DNA of 64,000 nucleotides from Elgaria multicarinata webbii (taxonomy: Eukaryota > Chordata > Lepidosauria > Squamata > Anguidae): contig NC_086172.1 in NCBI RefSeq assembly GCF_023053635.1, forward strand, positions 69,986,681 to 70,050,680, given 5' to 3'. The notes beneath the pieces are model-generated. The model searched no databases, was not told the DNA's origin, and worked only from the letters and a program-made list of their open reading frames with translations. The position numbers and the translations under genes were made by a program. Below, in pieces: positions 23,201-31,448 of the stretch. Positions within the stretch are counted from its first letter, which is position 1; the number at the start of each line of letters is the position of its first letter.

Positions 23201-25365
23201 TGTTTGATTACTATCCTCTCTCCAGGGAGCAGCTCCTGTTAATCGGAAGGGCCATAGCGCCGTTATTTACAGGGGCAGCATGTACCTGTATGGTGGATAC
23301 ATTGACCTTAAGGGTGCTTCCCAAGAATTCTGGAGCTTATGTTTTGGTAAGTGAAAGCTTTTCAATGGGACCATAAAGGTTGGTGGATGTGGCACAAAAC
23401 CCTTTGAAACATACAGTATGATGGTGTAGCATTGTGGCTGACTTCAGCTCCAAGTTTTATGCATGTGGAGTTCAGCAGAAATTAGCTGAAAATTACCTTT
23501 TCCTTCAGATGCAAAACAGTGGGCCCCTGTACCAGCCATATCGTATGGTGGCAGTCCAGGTCCCCGTCATGGTCACACGGCTGTGGTTTATGGCAACGAC
23601 ATGTACTTGTTTGGAGGGCTGATGGGGCTGAGTGAGCAAAAGGACTTCTGGAAGTGGGATTTCGTGGCTGCCAACTGGTCTACTATCAGAAGGAGGTAAA
23701 TAAATATTTGAGATACTTACCAGTGGCTTCAGCAAGCTAGAATTTTGCAGACGGAAGTGCATAAAGCTGTACAGAACATTAGAAAGGTAAACCAAGCATC
23801 TGGTGGCGCTGGGATTCTACACTGGCTGTTTTTGAGGAATGTGACTTTGAGCCGTATCTATACTACATCAAATGTCAAGTCAGTTCCCATTATCACCTAT
23901 GAAATTTACACTTTAATGTATATCTTCACATCATTTCAGTCACGTTAGCTGGGATCCAAAAGCCTGTGTGTGCAAGCAGAAAGCATTTCTAGTGCCCATG
24001 AATGTGGAGCTGCACCCTACTCCAGATGGGTCTCCTCACCTTCAGGGTATGGGAGGCTGTTGTGGGAGGGGCAACTCAGAAAGGCCCTGACATGTTGGAT
24101 TGCATATGCAATGTTGTGTGGGTGCAGGATCACATTTGTATGCCAAACCGTACCTTTTCAGAGGGAACAAATTTTCCCCAGAAGCAGATAGAGCAGCCTT
24201 CCTTAATCTGGTGCTCTCCAGATATTTTCAACTCCCTGAATTCCCCACCATTAGCCATGTTGGCTGGGGCTGAAATCCAAAGCATCTGGATAGCACCAAT
24301 TGGAGGAGGCTAAGGTAGTATCTTTTTAAGAAGTATACAGCTGGTTTTGTTACTTTGGGCACTTTTGCAAATCAGAATCAATCATGTTTGTTCTTCTGAA
24401 GAGAAATTATTGAGGAACTGTGGCTGATGGAGAATCATTCAGTAAGGATCTGTAGCAGACAACATTGAAAAGATGTTGTATAGGTGTTCCCATGGACAAG
24501 TTTGATTATATCTGGATACATAATATGGAGGGAACAGCACTCAGTGGTGTAGAGAATGACCTGTTCCATTGACCAAACAGAAATGTTTAAAATCTTACTC
24601 GTTTTTCTTCTTCTAATTCTATCCCATTTTCATCAGCATAAAAATGATTGTCCTTGTGCTCACTCCTCTATGTTGTGCTTTATGCCTAGCCAGGGGCCTC
24701 CCAAAGTGGTGGGACACTCTGCTTTAATCTTTGAAGATTCTATGCTGGTGTTTGGTGGAGGAGTTTCTAATAGTAGGCCAAGCAGTACTCTGTGGAAATA
24801 CCATTTTCCAACTCAAATGTGGAAAAAACTGGATAGCCCAACAGAGACTTCATCCAAAGCTTACCATTGCATGTTGGGGATTGGATATGGTTTCCAGATG
24901 ACTGCCGATTCTCCAAGGATGTCACCCAGCTATTTGCATTCAAAGGAAAAAGGCTGTTCGAAGCTAGTGGCTATCTCTAAGCAGCATGTCTGTTTCTGTG
25001 ACTATATGGACTGGACGCCGAAGTACCAGCCATTCAGCAACGAAGATGGAACAGAAATAGAAATGACAACCTTTTGCCAGTCTCAGGAGCAGCCAGGATT
25101 CTGTTCAGCCCAAACCACTTCTAATGCACAACTGAGTGAAAATGAAGCAGCAGGCATATTGTCCAGGAAAGAGAAAAACTCGTACCTCAACCCTTTACAG
25201 GAAAAGGAGTTTGCCACCATTGACCTGATCGAGACAGAAGCAAGCTTCAGTTATCTGGGACCTGACAGTATGGACAATAGCCAGTCCTCTGCTGTGCTGC
25301 TGCTTGTTGGAGGCAAACCTTTGTCTAGTTCTTCTGCAATCTCATTTTGGCAAATGGAACTGTAA
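14089..25365 (+). CDS. Kelch-repeat beta-propeller protein, 7 coding exons, 450 aa
   Basis: Joining 14089-14251, 16034-16113, 18430-18508, 22260-22306, 23226-23346, 23509-23695 and 24690-25365 gives one open frame of 450 residues; all phases match. The ATG follows in-frame stops in the same exon. Kelch blades: residues about 26-61 (FLYVHGGR, FWRY), 74-113 (GVLYIFGG, LWMYD), 131-171 (GSMYLYGGY, FWSL), 183-222 (DMYLFGG, FWKWD), 232-272 (SMLVFGGG, LWKYH) and 425-450 (VLLLVGG, ISFWQMEL). Each has the GG pair and the W/F of the kelch motif. The last blade ends at its third strand, and the N-terminal YSWKPVL could supply the fourth, closing the ring. Residues about 275-423 form a polar, presumably disordered insert. 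No BTB, F-box, signal peptide or membrane segment is present, so it is probably a cytoplasmic or nuclear binding protein. I do not recognise the orthologue. Confidence 0.88.
14300..14640 (-). repeat. Interspersed repeat, family A copy 2
   Basis: Reverse complement aligns to 2000-2290 along most of its length: CCCATTCAGTGGGC, the CTGCTTTTCC block and GGCAAGTTTC in the same order and spacing. No coding capacity. Located in the first kelch coding intron. Confidence 0.5.
14652..15108 (+). mobile_element. Solo LTR (fossil) with 5-bp target duplications
   Basis: A 447-bp segment at 14657-15103 begins TGTTGGGG and ends CCCTGACA, the TG...CA form of a long terminal repeat, with the direct 5-bp repeat CACAG on each side (14652-14656 and 15104-15108). 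A TATTTAAGA box lies about 170 bp in. No internal gag, pol or env sequence flanks it, so it is a solo LTR left by recombination. A 5-bp duplication fits Gypsy-type or some endogenous retroviruses; the family is not resolved. Orientation is inferred from the TATA-like box. The intact target repeats suggest it is not very ancient. Confidence 0.72.
15285..15440 (-). mobile_element. L2-like LINE tail, antisense, diverged
   Basis: TTTGTTTATGTAAAAATGTATATACTGCC followed by A-rich sequence is a degenerate version of the L2 terminal block seen at 7700 and 18722. Confidence 0.45.
16034..16113 (+). CDS. Kelch gene coding exon 2, GC donor
   Basis: 80 nt with acceptor CATTTTCTAG and donor CAG/GCAAGT, a GC-AG intron. 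It completes codon 55 and encodes NEWERLDN to EEHTMVDYQ, the end of blade 1 and the first strand of blade 2. It was found because the frame demanded it; the join reads HTMVDYQ-GVLYIFGG, a perfect kelch strand pair. Confidence 0.85.
16330..18425 (+). other. Kelch intron, little recognised
   Basis: Intron between coding exons 2 and 3. GC-richer patch at 16940-17560 with a GGGGT repeat near 17545, but no framed exon. No clear repeat. Confidence 0.5.
18430..18508 (+). CDS. Kelch gene coding exon 3
   Basis: 79 nt, acceptor ATGTATTTGCAG, donor ACTG/GTATGA. Encodes GVLYIFGGMVDSAF and NPLWMYDT, the heart of blade 2. Phase 0 in, phase 1 out. Confidence 0.9.
18586..18712. repeat. Palindromic MITE, AGTCCTACAA family, copy 2
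   Basis: Arms: GCATGTTTATACAGAAAAAA then GTCCTACAAGTACCAGCATT; and AATGCTGG-type sequence then AGGACTTTTTTCTGTCTAAA. It is flanked by TAAGG on the left and CCTTAA on the right, which suggests a TTA/TAA-type target. Confidence 0.85.
18722..18802 (-). mobile_element. L2 LINE 3' tail, antisense
   Basis: TTTATTTATTACATTTTTAT then ACCGCCCAATAGCCGAAGCT and CTCTGGGTGGTTCAC: the complement of the L2 terminal block. Only about 80 bp remain. Confidence 0.85.
19398..19806. repeat. Palindromic MITE, ACATRATGACAA family
   Basis: The right end complement (CTGGTTCGCATGTAATGATT) resembles the ends of the element at 41852-42262, and the interior repeats GGGTTGTT / AACAACCC words. Arms are diverged and boundaries are approximate. 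Confidence 0.55.
19810..21190. other. Kelch intron, nothing recognised
   Basis: No exon passes phase and splice tests. A poly-G run occurs at about 20168-20180. Confidence 0.5.
21236..21345 (-). mobile_element. L2-like LINE tail, antisense, diverged
   Basis: TTTAATTTATATGCCACTTT then GTGCCCAAAGCGGCTCACAG is a variant terminal block in antisense. Confidence 0.5.
21455..21600. repeat. ACTACAACTCC-family hairpin MITE, old copy
   Basis: Left CAGCCTTCTCCAGCAATGGC with CATCCAGATGCTTTGGACTT; right GTAGTTGTAGTCTAAAATAT then CTGGAGGGTGC and GGGGAAGGCTG. These are the outer arms of the family, much diverged. Confidence 0.65.
21773..21996. repeat. Palindromic MITE, AGTCCTACAA family, copy 3, interrupted
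   Basis: Left arm GACAGAAAAAAGTCCTACAA CTAGC; right arm GCTAGCTGGGAATT and GGAGTTGTAGGACCTCTTTC, then TAAACATGCACAGGATTGTG. The loop is split by an L2 tail at about 21856-21925. Confidence 0.8.
21856..21925 (+). mobile_element. L2 tail inserted in a MITE
   Basis: TAAACTGCCCAGAGAGTTTC, then AGCTATGGGGCAGTATATAA and an (ATC)n run: the L2 terminal block in sense, sitting inside the palindrome. It therefore arrived after the MITE. Confidence 0.8.
22035..22195 (+). repeat. LINE/SINE fragment, GATCCAGCA type
   Basis: The phrase GAATGCTGGACTGGATATAC then GACTGATCCAGCATGACTTA and CTTATGC is a common 3' phrase of sauropsid CR1/L3-like repeats. A second, more diverged copy is at 55670-55880. Confidence 0.5.
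22260..22306 (+). CDS. Kelch gene coding exon 4 (small)
   Basis: Only 47 nt, acceptor TTAAAAATGCAG, donor GGTGAG/GTAAGA. It completes an Asp codon and encodes STKWMECQLSAVEGE, the W-containing last strand of blade 2 and the loop to blade 3. Both phases fit the neighbours exactly. Confidence 0.82.
22310..23225 (+). other. Kelch intron 4, nothing recognised
   Basis: Short TATATA run at about 22571-22580; no clear element or exon. Confidence 0.5.
23226..23346 (+). CDS. Kelch gene coding exon 5
   Basis: 121 nt, acceptor CTATCCTCTCTCCAG, donor TTTTG/GTAAGTG. Encodes GHSAVIYRGSMYLYGGY and QEFWSLCF, most of blade 3. Phase 0 in, 1 out. Confidence 0.92.
23509..23695 (+). CDS. Kelch gene coding exon 6
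   Basis: 187 nt, acceptor TTACCTTTTCCTTCAG, donor AGGAG/GTAAAT. Encodes DAKQWAPV (end of blade 3), GPRHGHTAVVYGNDMYLFGG and FWKWDF with ANWSTI (blade 4). Phase 1 in, 2 out. Confidence 0.92.
24195..24315. repeat. ACTACAACTCC-family hairpin MITE, old copy
   Basis: Left AGCCTTCCTTAATCTGGTGC then TCTCCAGATATTTTCAACTC; right GAAATCCAAAGCATCTGGAT then AGCACCAATTGGAGGAGGCT. The ends match those of the copy at 63047. Confidence 0.7.
24690..25365 (+). CDS. Kelch gene last coding exon
   Basis: Acceptor GCTTTATGCCTAG; one base completes Ser226, then QGPPKVVGHSALIF and SMLVFGGG (blade 5). A polar segment of about 150 residues follows (Ser/Glu/Gln-rich, with KEFATIDLIETEASF), then the partial blade LLLVGGKPLS to FWQMEL and TAA. 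A nearer AG (GCCAG) would shift the frame and is excluded by phase. Confidence 0.92.
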
Positions 25366-25689
25366 GTTTAAATGGCGTGCATATACTATGGCAGGAAAAC
25401 AGCATGCCTGGTTTTGCTGAAGAGGGCTGTCAGGAAAATTATCTGTACTGTTGCTTATTCATCTTTCTTGGAACTCAAATGTCACTTTGTGAACGGCAGT
25501 ATTTAGGGATGACAGTTGTAACACTCTTTACATTTCCTGGAGTCTCTCAACCCAGGCAAACAAGCCGTGCAGCTATTCTCAGTGAACTGGTTGGATCGGA
25601 GCACTCTGATTAAGCAGCTCAACTGTAAATGCAGCAGAGACATCCACTAGGCTTGCTAAATTGTAATCACAGATAATTTATCTGTGTCA

Positions 25690-25880
25690 TTTCTATAGTG
25701 CATTTAAAGCTTTTTGCGAGTTATGTAATCCGTACAAGAACCTGTAAGGTGGGTCAGTATTATCTCCGTGTTGCAGATGGGTAGTGGTGGTAAAAGATAG
25801 TGGGATGAAGTGATATTTGAGCTAGAGGACTTCATGGTTCATAGCTTTAGTTTCTAAACTGCTATGTTACACCACTTAAA
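25690..25880 (+). repeat. MIR-like SINE fragment
   Basis: AACCTGTAAGGTGGGTCAGT then ATTATCTCCGTGTTGCAGAT and a later CTGCTATGTTACACCACTT fit the middle and end of MIR-type SINEs. It lies in the presumed 3' UTR. Confidence 0.55.
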
Positions 25881-27169
25881 TCTACAACATCCCTAGATGT
25901 AAAGCAGGGTGGACTTCAACCTTAGTTTAATGCAGGCTGATGTGCCATCTCCAAGTACTCCAACTACATGAACCCATGTAGTTCTTAAGATATGTGAAGC
26001 CAGATTGGCCAGTTGATGACCAGGCTTCTCTCTAGCCATATCCATGATACACAATATAAATAGAGCATTCTCTCTCAGATATCATCTACCCCTTTTAGTA
26101 TCAGTGCTGGAGCCAGTTTCTATTTGGCACCCATTCCCCAACACTTTTTCCTATTCCCCAGGGAACTGTAAAGCTTACTATGGGCCCAGTGCTCCATGCA
26201 TATAAGAAGACCCCACAAAATGACAACTCATGAATTTAGGGTACCTTAAGAAAAGCTGTTCAATAGTGACCAAGGCCTTTGTAGGTACAGGCTATACCAA
26301 ATGACATTTGTAGCTATCACATGATTGATATGAGCTTGTTTGGATAATGTTTAAGGTAATTTATTGCTGAACAGGTATCCTTATTCATGCCTTATTTGTA
26401 TCTTTCTATACTTGCACAAGATGGAGCCATGTCCCTTCACTCCACATTTGTGTGCAATGTTGATTCTATTCCATATTAGGTGGTATAGAAAGAAAGGTGT
26501 ACTTATTCCATGGAGTACATGAGATTTTGTGTTCATCCTTCAATCACCTTTGCAACAATGGAGCAGCTAGTAGATTGCCCACCCCACTTCCTGGCTCTTT
26601 GAAACGTTGAGCATTCTGTCCAAAGAAAATATGAAATATATACTCCATAGATTATGCAGATTTGTGTAAGTTATTCTGCATATACTGCTAATGGGGAGGG
26701 CAAAAATTGCTAAATACATACTCCCTGACCCCACAAACCCTTGGTCTAATACCATGCTTGTTTTCATGCCTAGTTTTGTAACAACAACAAAAAAACACCT
26801 TGCAGCATAGTCCCTTCTTTCCACTGTCTTAGCAGTTTCATAAGTACTGCTTCAGCAGGTGCTAATGGCATATTCTTATACTTTTATAAGTGAACTTATA
26901 TTTTAGACCTTATTTTTATAACGTATTTTAAGTACACTGAACATTTTAAAAATAATTTTGAATATATGCTATTTCCTACTCTTAGGACTTAAAGTTCAAT
27001 AATGGTAATTTATTGTTGGCAAAAGGTCAAAAGTGTATCATATCGTATTGTAATATGGCTGGGTATTATTTTCCATTTGAATGAGGATCACTGCATCCTA
27101 CCTGTAGCAACTGTGTAAGGCACGCGAATCTGTATACTGTCCCTGTTAACACATGTAACTCCTCTCCTT

Positions 27170-27175
27170 AATAAA
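27170..27175 (+). terminator. Poly(A) signal AATAAA of the kelch gene
   Basis: Canonical hexamer about 1.8 kb after the kelch stop, in CTCCTTAATAAAGTGGGGTC with a G-rich stretch just after it. Confidence 0.5.
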
Positions 27176-27199
27176 GTGGGGTCAAATGTATTGAAGTTG

Positions 27200-30100
27200 G
27201 AAACAAATGGTAAGGTAAGGTTATGGATTAAAATTCTAATTTTAGGCCTGCCAATTACTTTTTTCATGTTTCAGACAAGAATCTTGTATTAAGCCTGAGA
27301 CTGTACTCGGACAGGTGTTATATCGGAGTAGGGTTTTGTGTCCTTGTCCCTTCAGTTCCTCTCAATACAAATGTCACTTTTTAGCATTTCTGTAAGTTTT
27401 CAGAAGAAAGAAAACCCGAAATGAAATTTTATCACTGCTAGAATTACTTCAATCAGGAGAACTAGGAGGGAGATCATTCTCCTTCTCCCCCAGCCCCCAT
27501 ATATTTTCAAAATCTGTTCTGGAAGGAGCTGATTTTTGAGGGTTGCATGGAGGAGAAAAGAGAGAAAGTCTTGCTGTGCAAGCAGACTTCCACTTGTGTT
27601 ATATTTGTTTCCATCCAATGTCAACAGAGCTAAACTCCAAACCTATTTTCACCACAGATAGGCAAAGGCTCAGGAAAACAGGACGTTTTGTAATGTGTGA
27701 ACCAGCTATGTCATTGTTCTTCTGGAAAGAGAATACTTAGAGGCAGCCATTTTGCACAGTTGTGTTATATTTAGAAATAAGCTATAACATAATTCATTTG
27801 TGACTGATTCCAAGTGGACTACAAATCACAGTTCTTGTTCCCATATACGTATGTTCAGTGCAGTTATTCTAGCACATTTTATACATCTGTCATGAAACAG
27901 TGCACTTTAATATTTATATATACACACACAATACAAAAAAAATAAGTTATACTTAGAGCTACTGTCAAGCTCTACATCTTTTGAAAAGTTACAAATACAG
28001 CAGTTAGTGGGTGTGGGTGTTTTATAAACAAAATACTCTTAACTCAAATAATTCTTACATACTTATAAAGTAAGTTTGTCCAGTTAAAGGAAACAAGTGA
28101 GAATAAAGGAGTCAGTAACCAGAAACATGTATCATCCTGGGAGTGCTACACCAGAATGCTCCCTACTCCCCTTTTGATGCATGTGGAGTGCCACACCTTC
28201 CCCAACTTCATTGGTTTCACAGAGAAGAGGTGAACATTTTGCTTTAGGAGAATTACTGTTGAGGGTCACCATTCACCCTAGCGATCCAAGCACTTCAGTC
28301 ATAATCGCCACAGAAACCAAAGTCCTGGTTCATACCACTACTGAGCAATAAGCTGGGTTCATACAAGTGTGGGTCTCATATTTAGAGTGGCTATTTCACA
28401 TGTTATTTACAAACTGGAAGGAAAGGTTTCTGCTTATTCCTTCAGCATGCATTTTTTTTATTTTAGATGCAAATAGGATTGTGAAGAGTATGAACCAGAC
28501 CTAAACATGTTTAGGCAATTTACCTAGTGAAGACCAGCTGCTGTAAACACAAGTGCAGTTTTGTATTTCTCAATATGACTGCTGTTTAATCCAACGTAAC
28601 CCTCCTGGCTTTAGGTAATATATGCAAAATATACTTCATCAACCTCAATTAACCCCCTAAGCCTAGAACAAATGGTCAGTTAAATAGAGGTAGTGATCAG
28701 GTGATTAAGGTTAACATTCACTTCCATTGACAGGTGGTGCATTTATGACAGACTTCTGTCAACTTTCATATAATAGTTTGGTTATATGAAACACTTATCA
28801 GACAATAAGCAAGATCACTTGAAGTGTACTTTACTTCTCTTTTTGTGCAATTTCCCCAAGGAATTGCTGGTGTCACCTCATGATGAACTAACTAACGGGA
28901 AAAAGCTGTATTCCACATTCTGTTTTCCTGGCCTCAGATACTGCCTACTTCAACACTTGGATGAGTCACATATTCTACAGTATGAATATAGGTTATGAGA
29001 TCTGTTTCTTGCAGAGTGTTGTTCCCTCAGTCAAATCAGTAAGCTTGGCTATTTATGTAAATACATTTGATTGTGATACTGGGCAGCATTACAAAGAACA
29101 ATTCCTAATAATTCAGAATTTCAAAATAGCAGAACTGGGAAAGACATTTCTTACAGCTGATCACCCGCCTATATGTCTTTCGCTTTGTTTGTTTTTTGTT
29201 TCGGCTTGCATTGGCCTTACATAAGTTATTCAAATGAAGGTAATAATAGCATATGGTTTTTTAAAAGTTACTATTCTCTAAAAGTCAACATACAACTTTC
29301 TAGAAACTGGGTAGGCTTGCAATAATCCAGCTAGCTCCAGGGAGTGAAGCTAACAATCTCGCTAGCAATCAAACAGCAATTGGTCCTTTCCTCCTATATC
29401 TATATCTCCTGCAATATGCTGAATGTCAAAATTTCAAATTCTTAATAACTTAAAATAATGCCATGCCTATAAGGTCTAAAATATTGAAAATGTTAATATT
29501 CATCATGTAATTTTCAAGAATTCATTGTGGAAAATGTTTGTGAAATCAGTAGTCTTAAACAAATTACCCAAACTGTTTCAAGAGCAAAATACTACTGAGC
29601 TCTGGTAATCTAGTGAATCTTACAGGTAAGAGTTCAGGTACTGGTAAAGAGGAAGTACTCAGCCCTCCCCTGCCCATTCCCCCAAACAGAGCCTATTTTA
29701 TATAGAAAATGGACTCCTCACAATGCTACAAATGAAAGTACAGCAGTTGCTCTTCTTTCACAAGTAGCAATGGCCATATAAGAAGTGAGGAAAGACAAGG
29801 GTGAACAAACAGTTCACACAGTGGATTGGTTCCTACCACCCCACCCCCATCCCATACAAGGGAAGTGACACAAGAAAGGTGTTTTTTTAACTTTGTCACA
29901 AAAGCTCACATACACTAAAGGCAGTTCCTACACATTTCATACATTTTCCCTTTCACAGTTGATCTGAATTTGTGTCACACAGGTTTCTTCCATCTGGATT
30001 TCTTTCTTATCTAAACACGTATGGACTCTCATCAGTATAAATAGTTTCTTGAAACAGACAATGTTAATAATTATGTTTCAAGAGGACTTTCTTCAAAACT

Positions 30101-31390
30101 GAGCCATTTTGGACTGATCAAAATGAACGTATTCTATAACTTTCCCGTCTCCTTTGAAAATCCGCAGAAGGATCACGTTAGTTTTAGAACTTGAACCATA
30201 GAACTATGCTTAACTGTGCATGCCCAGTTTTACTGTTCCTAGTCAATGATCAAAGCAGACATCAGATTACAAAAAAAATGTTAAGAATGAAGTAAACTTG
30301 GGATTCACTTAGCTATCAAACAGCATTCTTCCTGAGTTTGTAGTAGAAAACAATACCACCATTGATTCAAAACAATAAGGTCTTCAATATGTAGAGAGAG
30401 TACCTTTCCCCACAAATTCCTAGTCATGAGTTTATTTTTTAAAAAAGGTAGGTGGGCTGTTGGCATGTTTTGCTTCTTGATTTTCCAGTCCAATTGCAAT
30501 CTCACTTATCTCACCTGAAGAAAAGGTTTAAAATGGAACACGCAGGAAAAGGACAGAAACTAATTAGCATACACTTGTACTATAGAAATCAGCCACTGAT
30601 GTGTTGAGAACACATCTCAAACCAATATTAATATAGTTTCAGAGTCATTCATTGAAAGTCTACAAATGTTTCCAACAGCAGCTGATGGAAAACTCCAAAG
30701 GAACATGCCCTTCATTCTTAAGTTCTGAGATGCTTTATACAGAATGGGGCAAAAGTGTTCCACCCACAGACGATGGCAGCCTTAAAGTGTTTGGTACAAA
30801 ACTGCTTCATCTCCCCATGTCAGTGGGATAAATTACCATCAAGGTGCTGCATCCGCAGTTCCTTCCATACGTTGTAAGAAAAAGTGCAGAGTTTAGAAAG
30901 TGGATTAAGGCCAAAAGTATTTGTCGGATGTCAGTACAAAAGAAGATCAGAGAAGATGGTCGTATAGAAAAGGAACAAGAGCTTGCTCTATAAAGATATT
31001 ACACAATTTTTTTCTTTTACACCAACAACCAGCAGGTGGCCTTAGAAGTTCTAATCCTCCCAATGAAAATATACAGAGCCATTAAAGTTAACTGGCTCAT
31101 GGCAGTGACCACTTTCTACAAAGGTTTCTATAAACAAAAGCACTACTATGGATGGAAATCTCATGGATTTCATTACATGTCAGAACTTGTTTCAGTGTAG
31201 TTTGCAAGAGATACTCAGGCTTCCCAGCAGCTCTTCGTCCTATAGTCGTATTCTAATTCCAGTTGAAAGGATCCACTATAAAACAGCCAGGCATTTCTTT
31301 TTAACCATGGTCTGTAACATGGGGTTAATTCCAGGAAAGTCCTTTCCAGGAGCTCACTGAAGATGCTAGGAAGATGAGACGTGTCAAGGC
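27200..31390 (-). other. Probable 3' UTR of minus-strand gene and intergenic DNA
   Basis: About 4 kb almost free of the repeats that fill the rest of the window, directly after the minus-strand stop. Minus-strand AATAAA hexamers (plus TTTATT) occur at 30431-30436 and 28457-28462. A long 3' UTR facing the kelch 3' UTR is the simplest reading. No ORF here looks coding. Confidence 0.5.
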
Positions 31391-31448
31391 TCATAGTTCA
31401 GTGGTAAGTAAACATTTTGGCCTTGTTGTAGCGTCTTCGGCAACAGAA
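31391..31448 (-). CDS. Unrecognised gene, last coding segment
   Basis: Acceptor GCTTTCTTTTCAG; one base completes Ser255, then [18 protein letters not shown] and TGA. A second frame ([16 protein letters not shown], then stop) is also open over this stretch but would need a different incoming phase, so it is not preferred. Confidence 0.7.

Larger units (their letters stand above)
25366..27190 (+). other. Probable 3' UTR of the kelch gene
   Basis: Runs from the stop codon to the first plus-strand AATAAA. No further splice-framed coding exon. It contains a MIR-like fragment at 25690-25880. Length is typical of a vertebrate 3' UTR, but there is no transcript evidence. Confidence 0.55.

Noticed and set aside
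24556-24689. Upstream extension of the last kelch exon frame to an ATG at 24556
   Set aside because: This part is intron: the acceptor at 24689 and the phase from 23695 place the exon start at 24690.
31395-31448. Alternative reading [16 protein letters not shown] for the last exon of the minus-strand gene
   Set aside because: It needs incoming phase 0, while the previous exon ends in phase 2. Kept only as an alternative in the exon entry.
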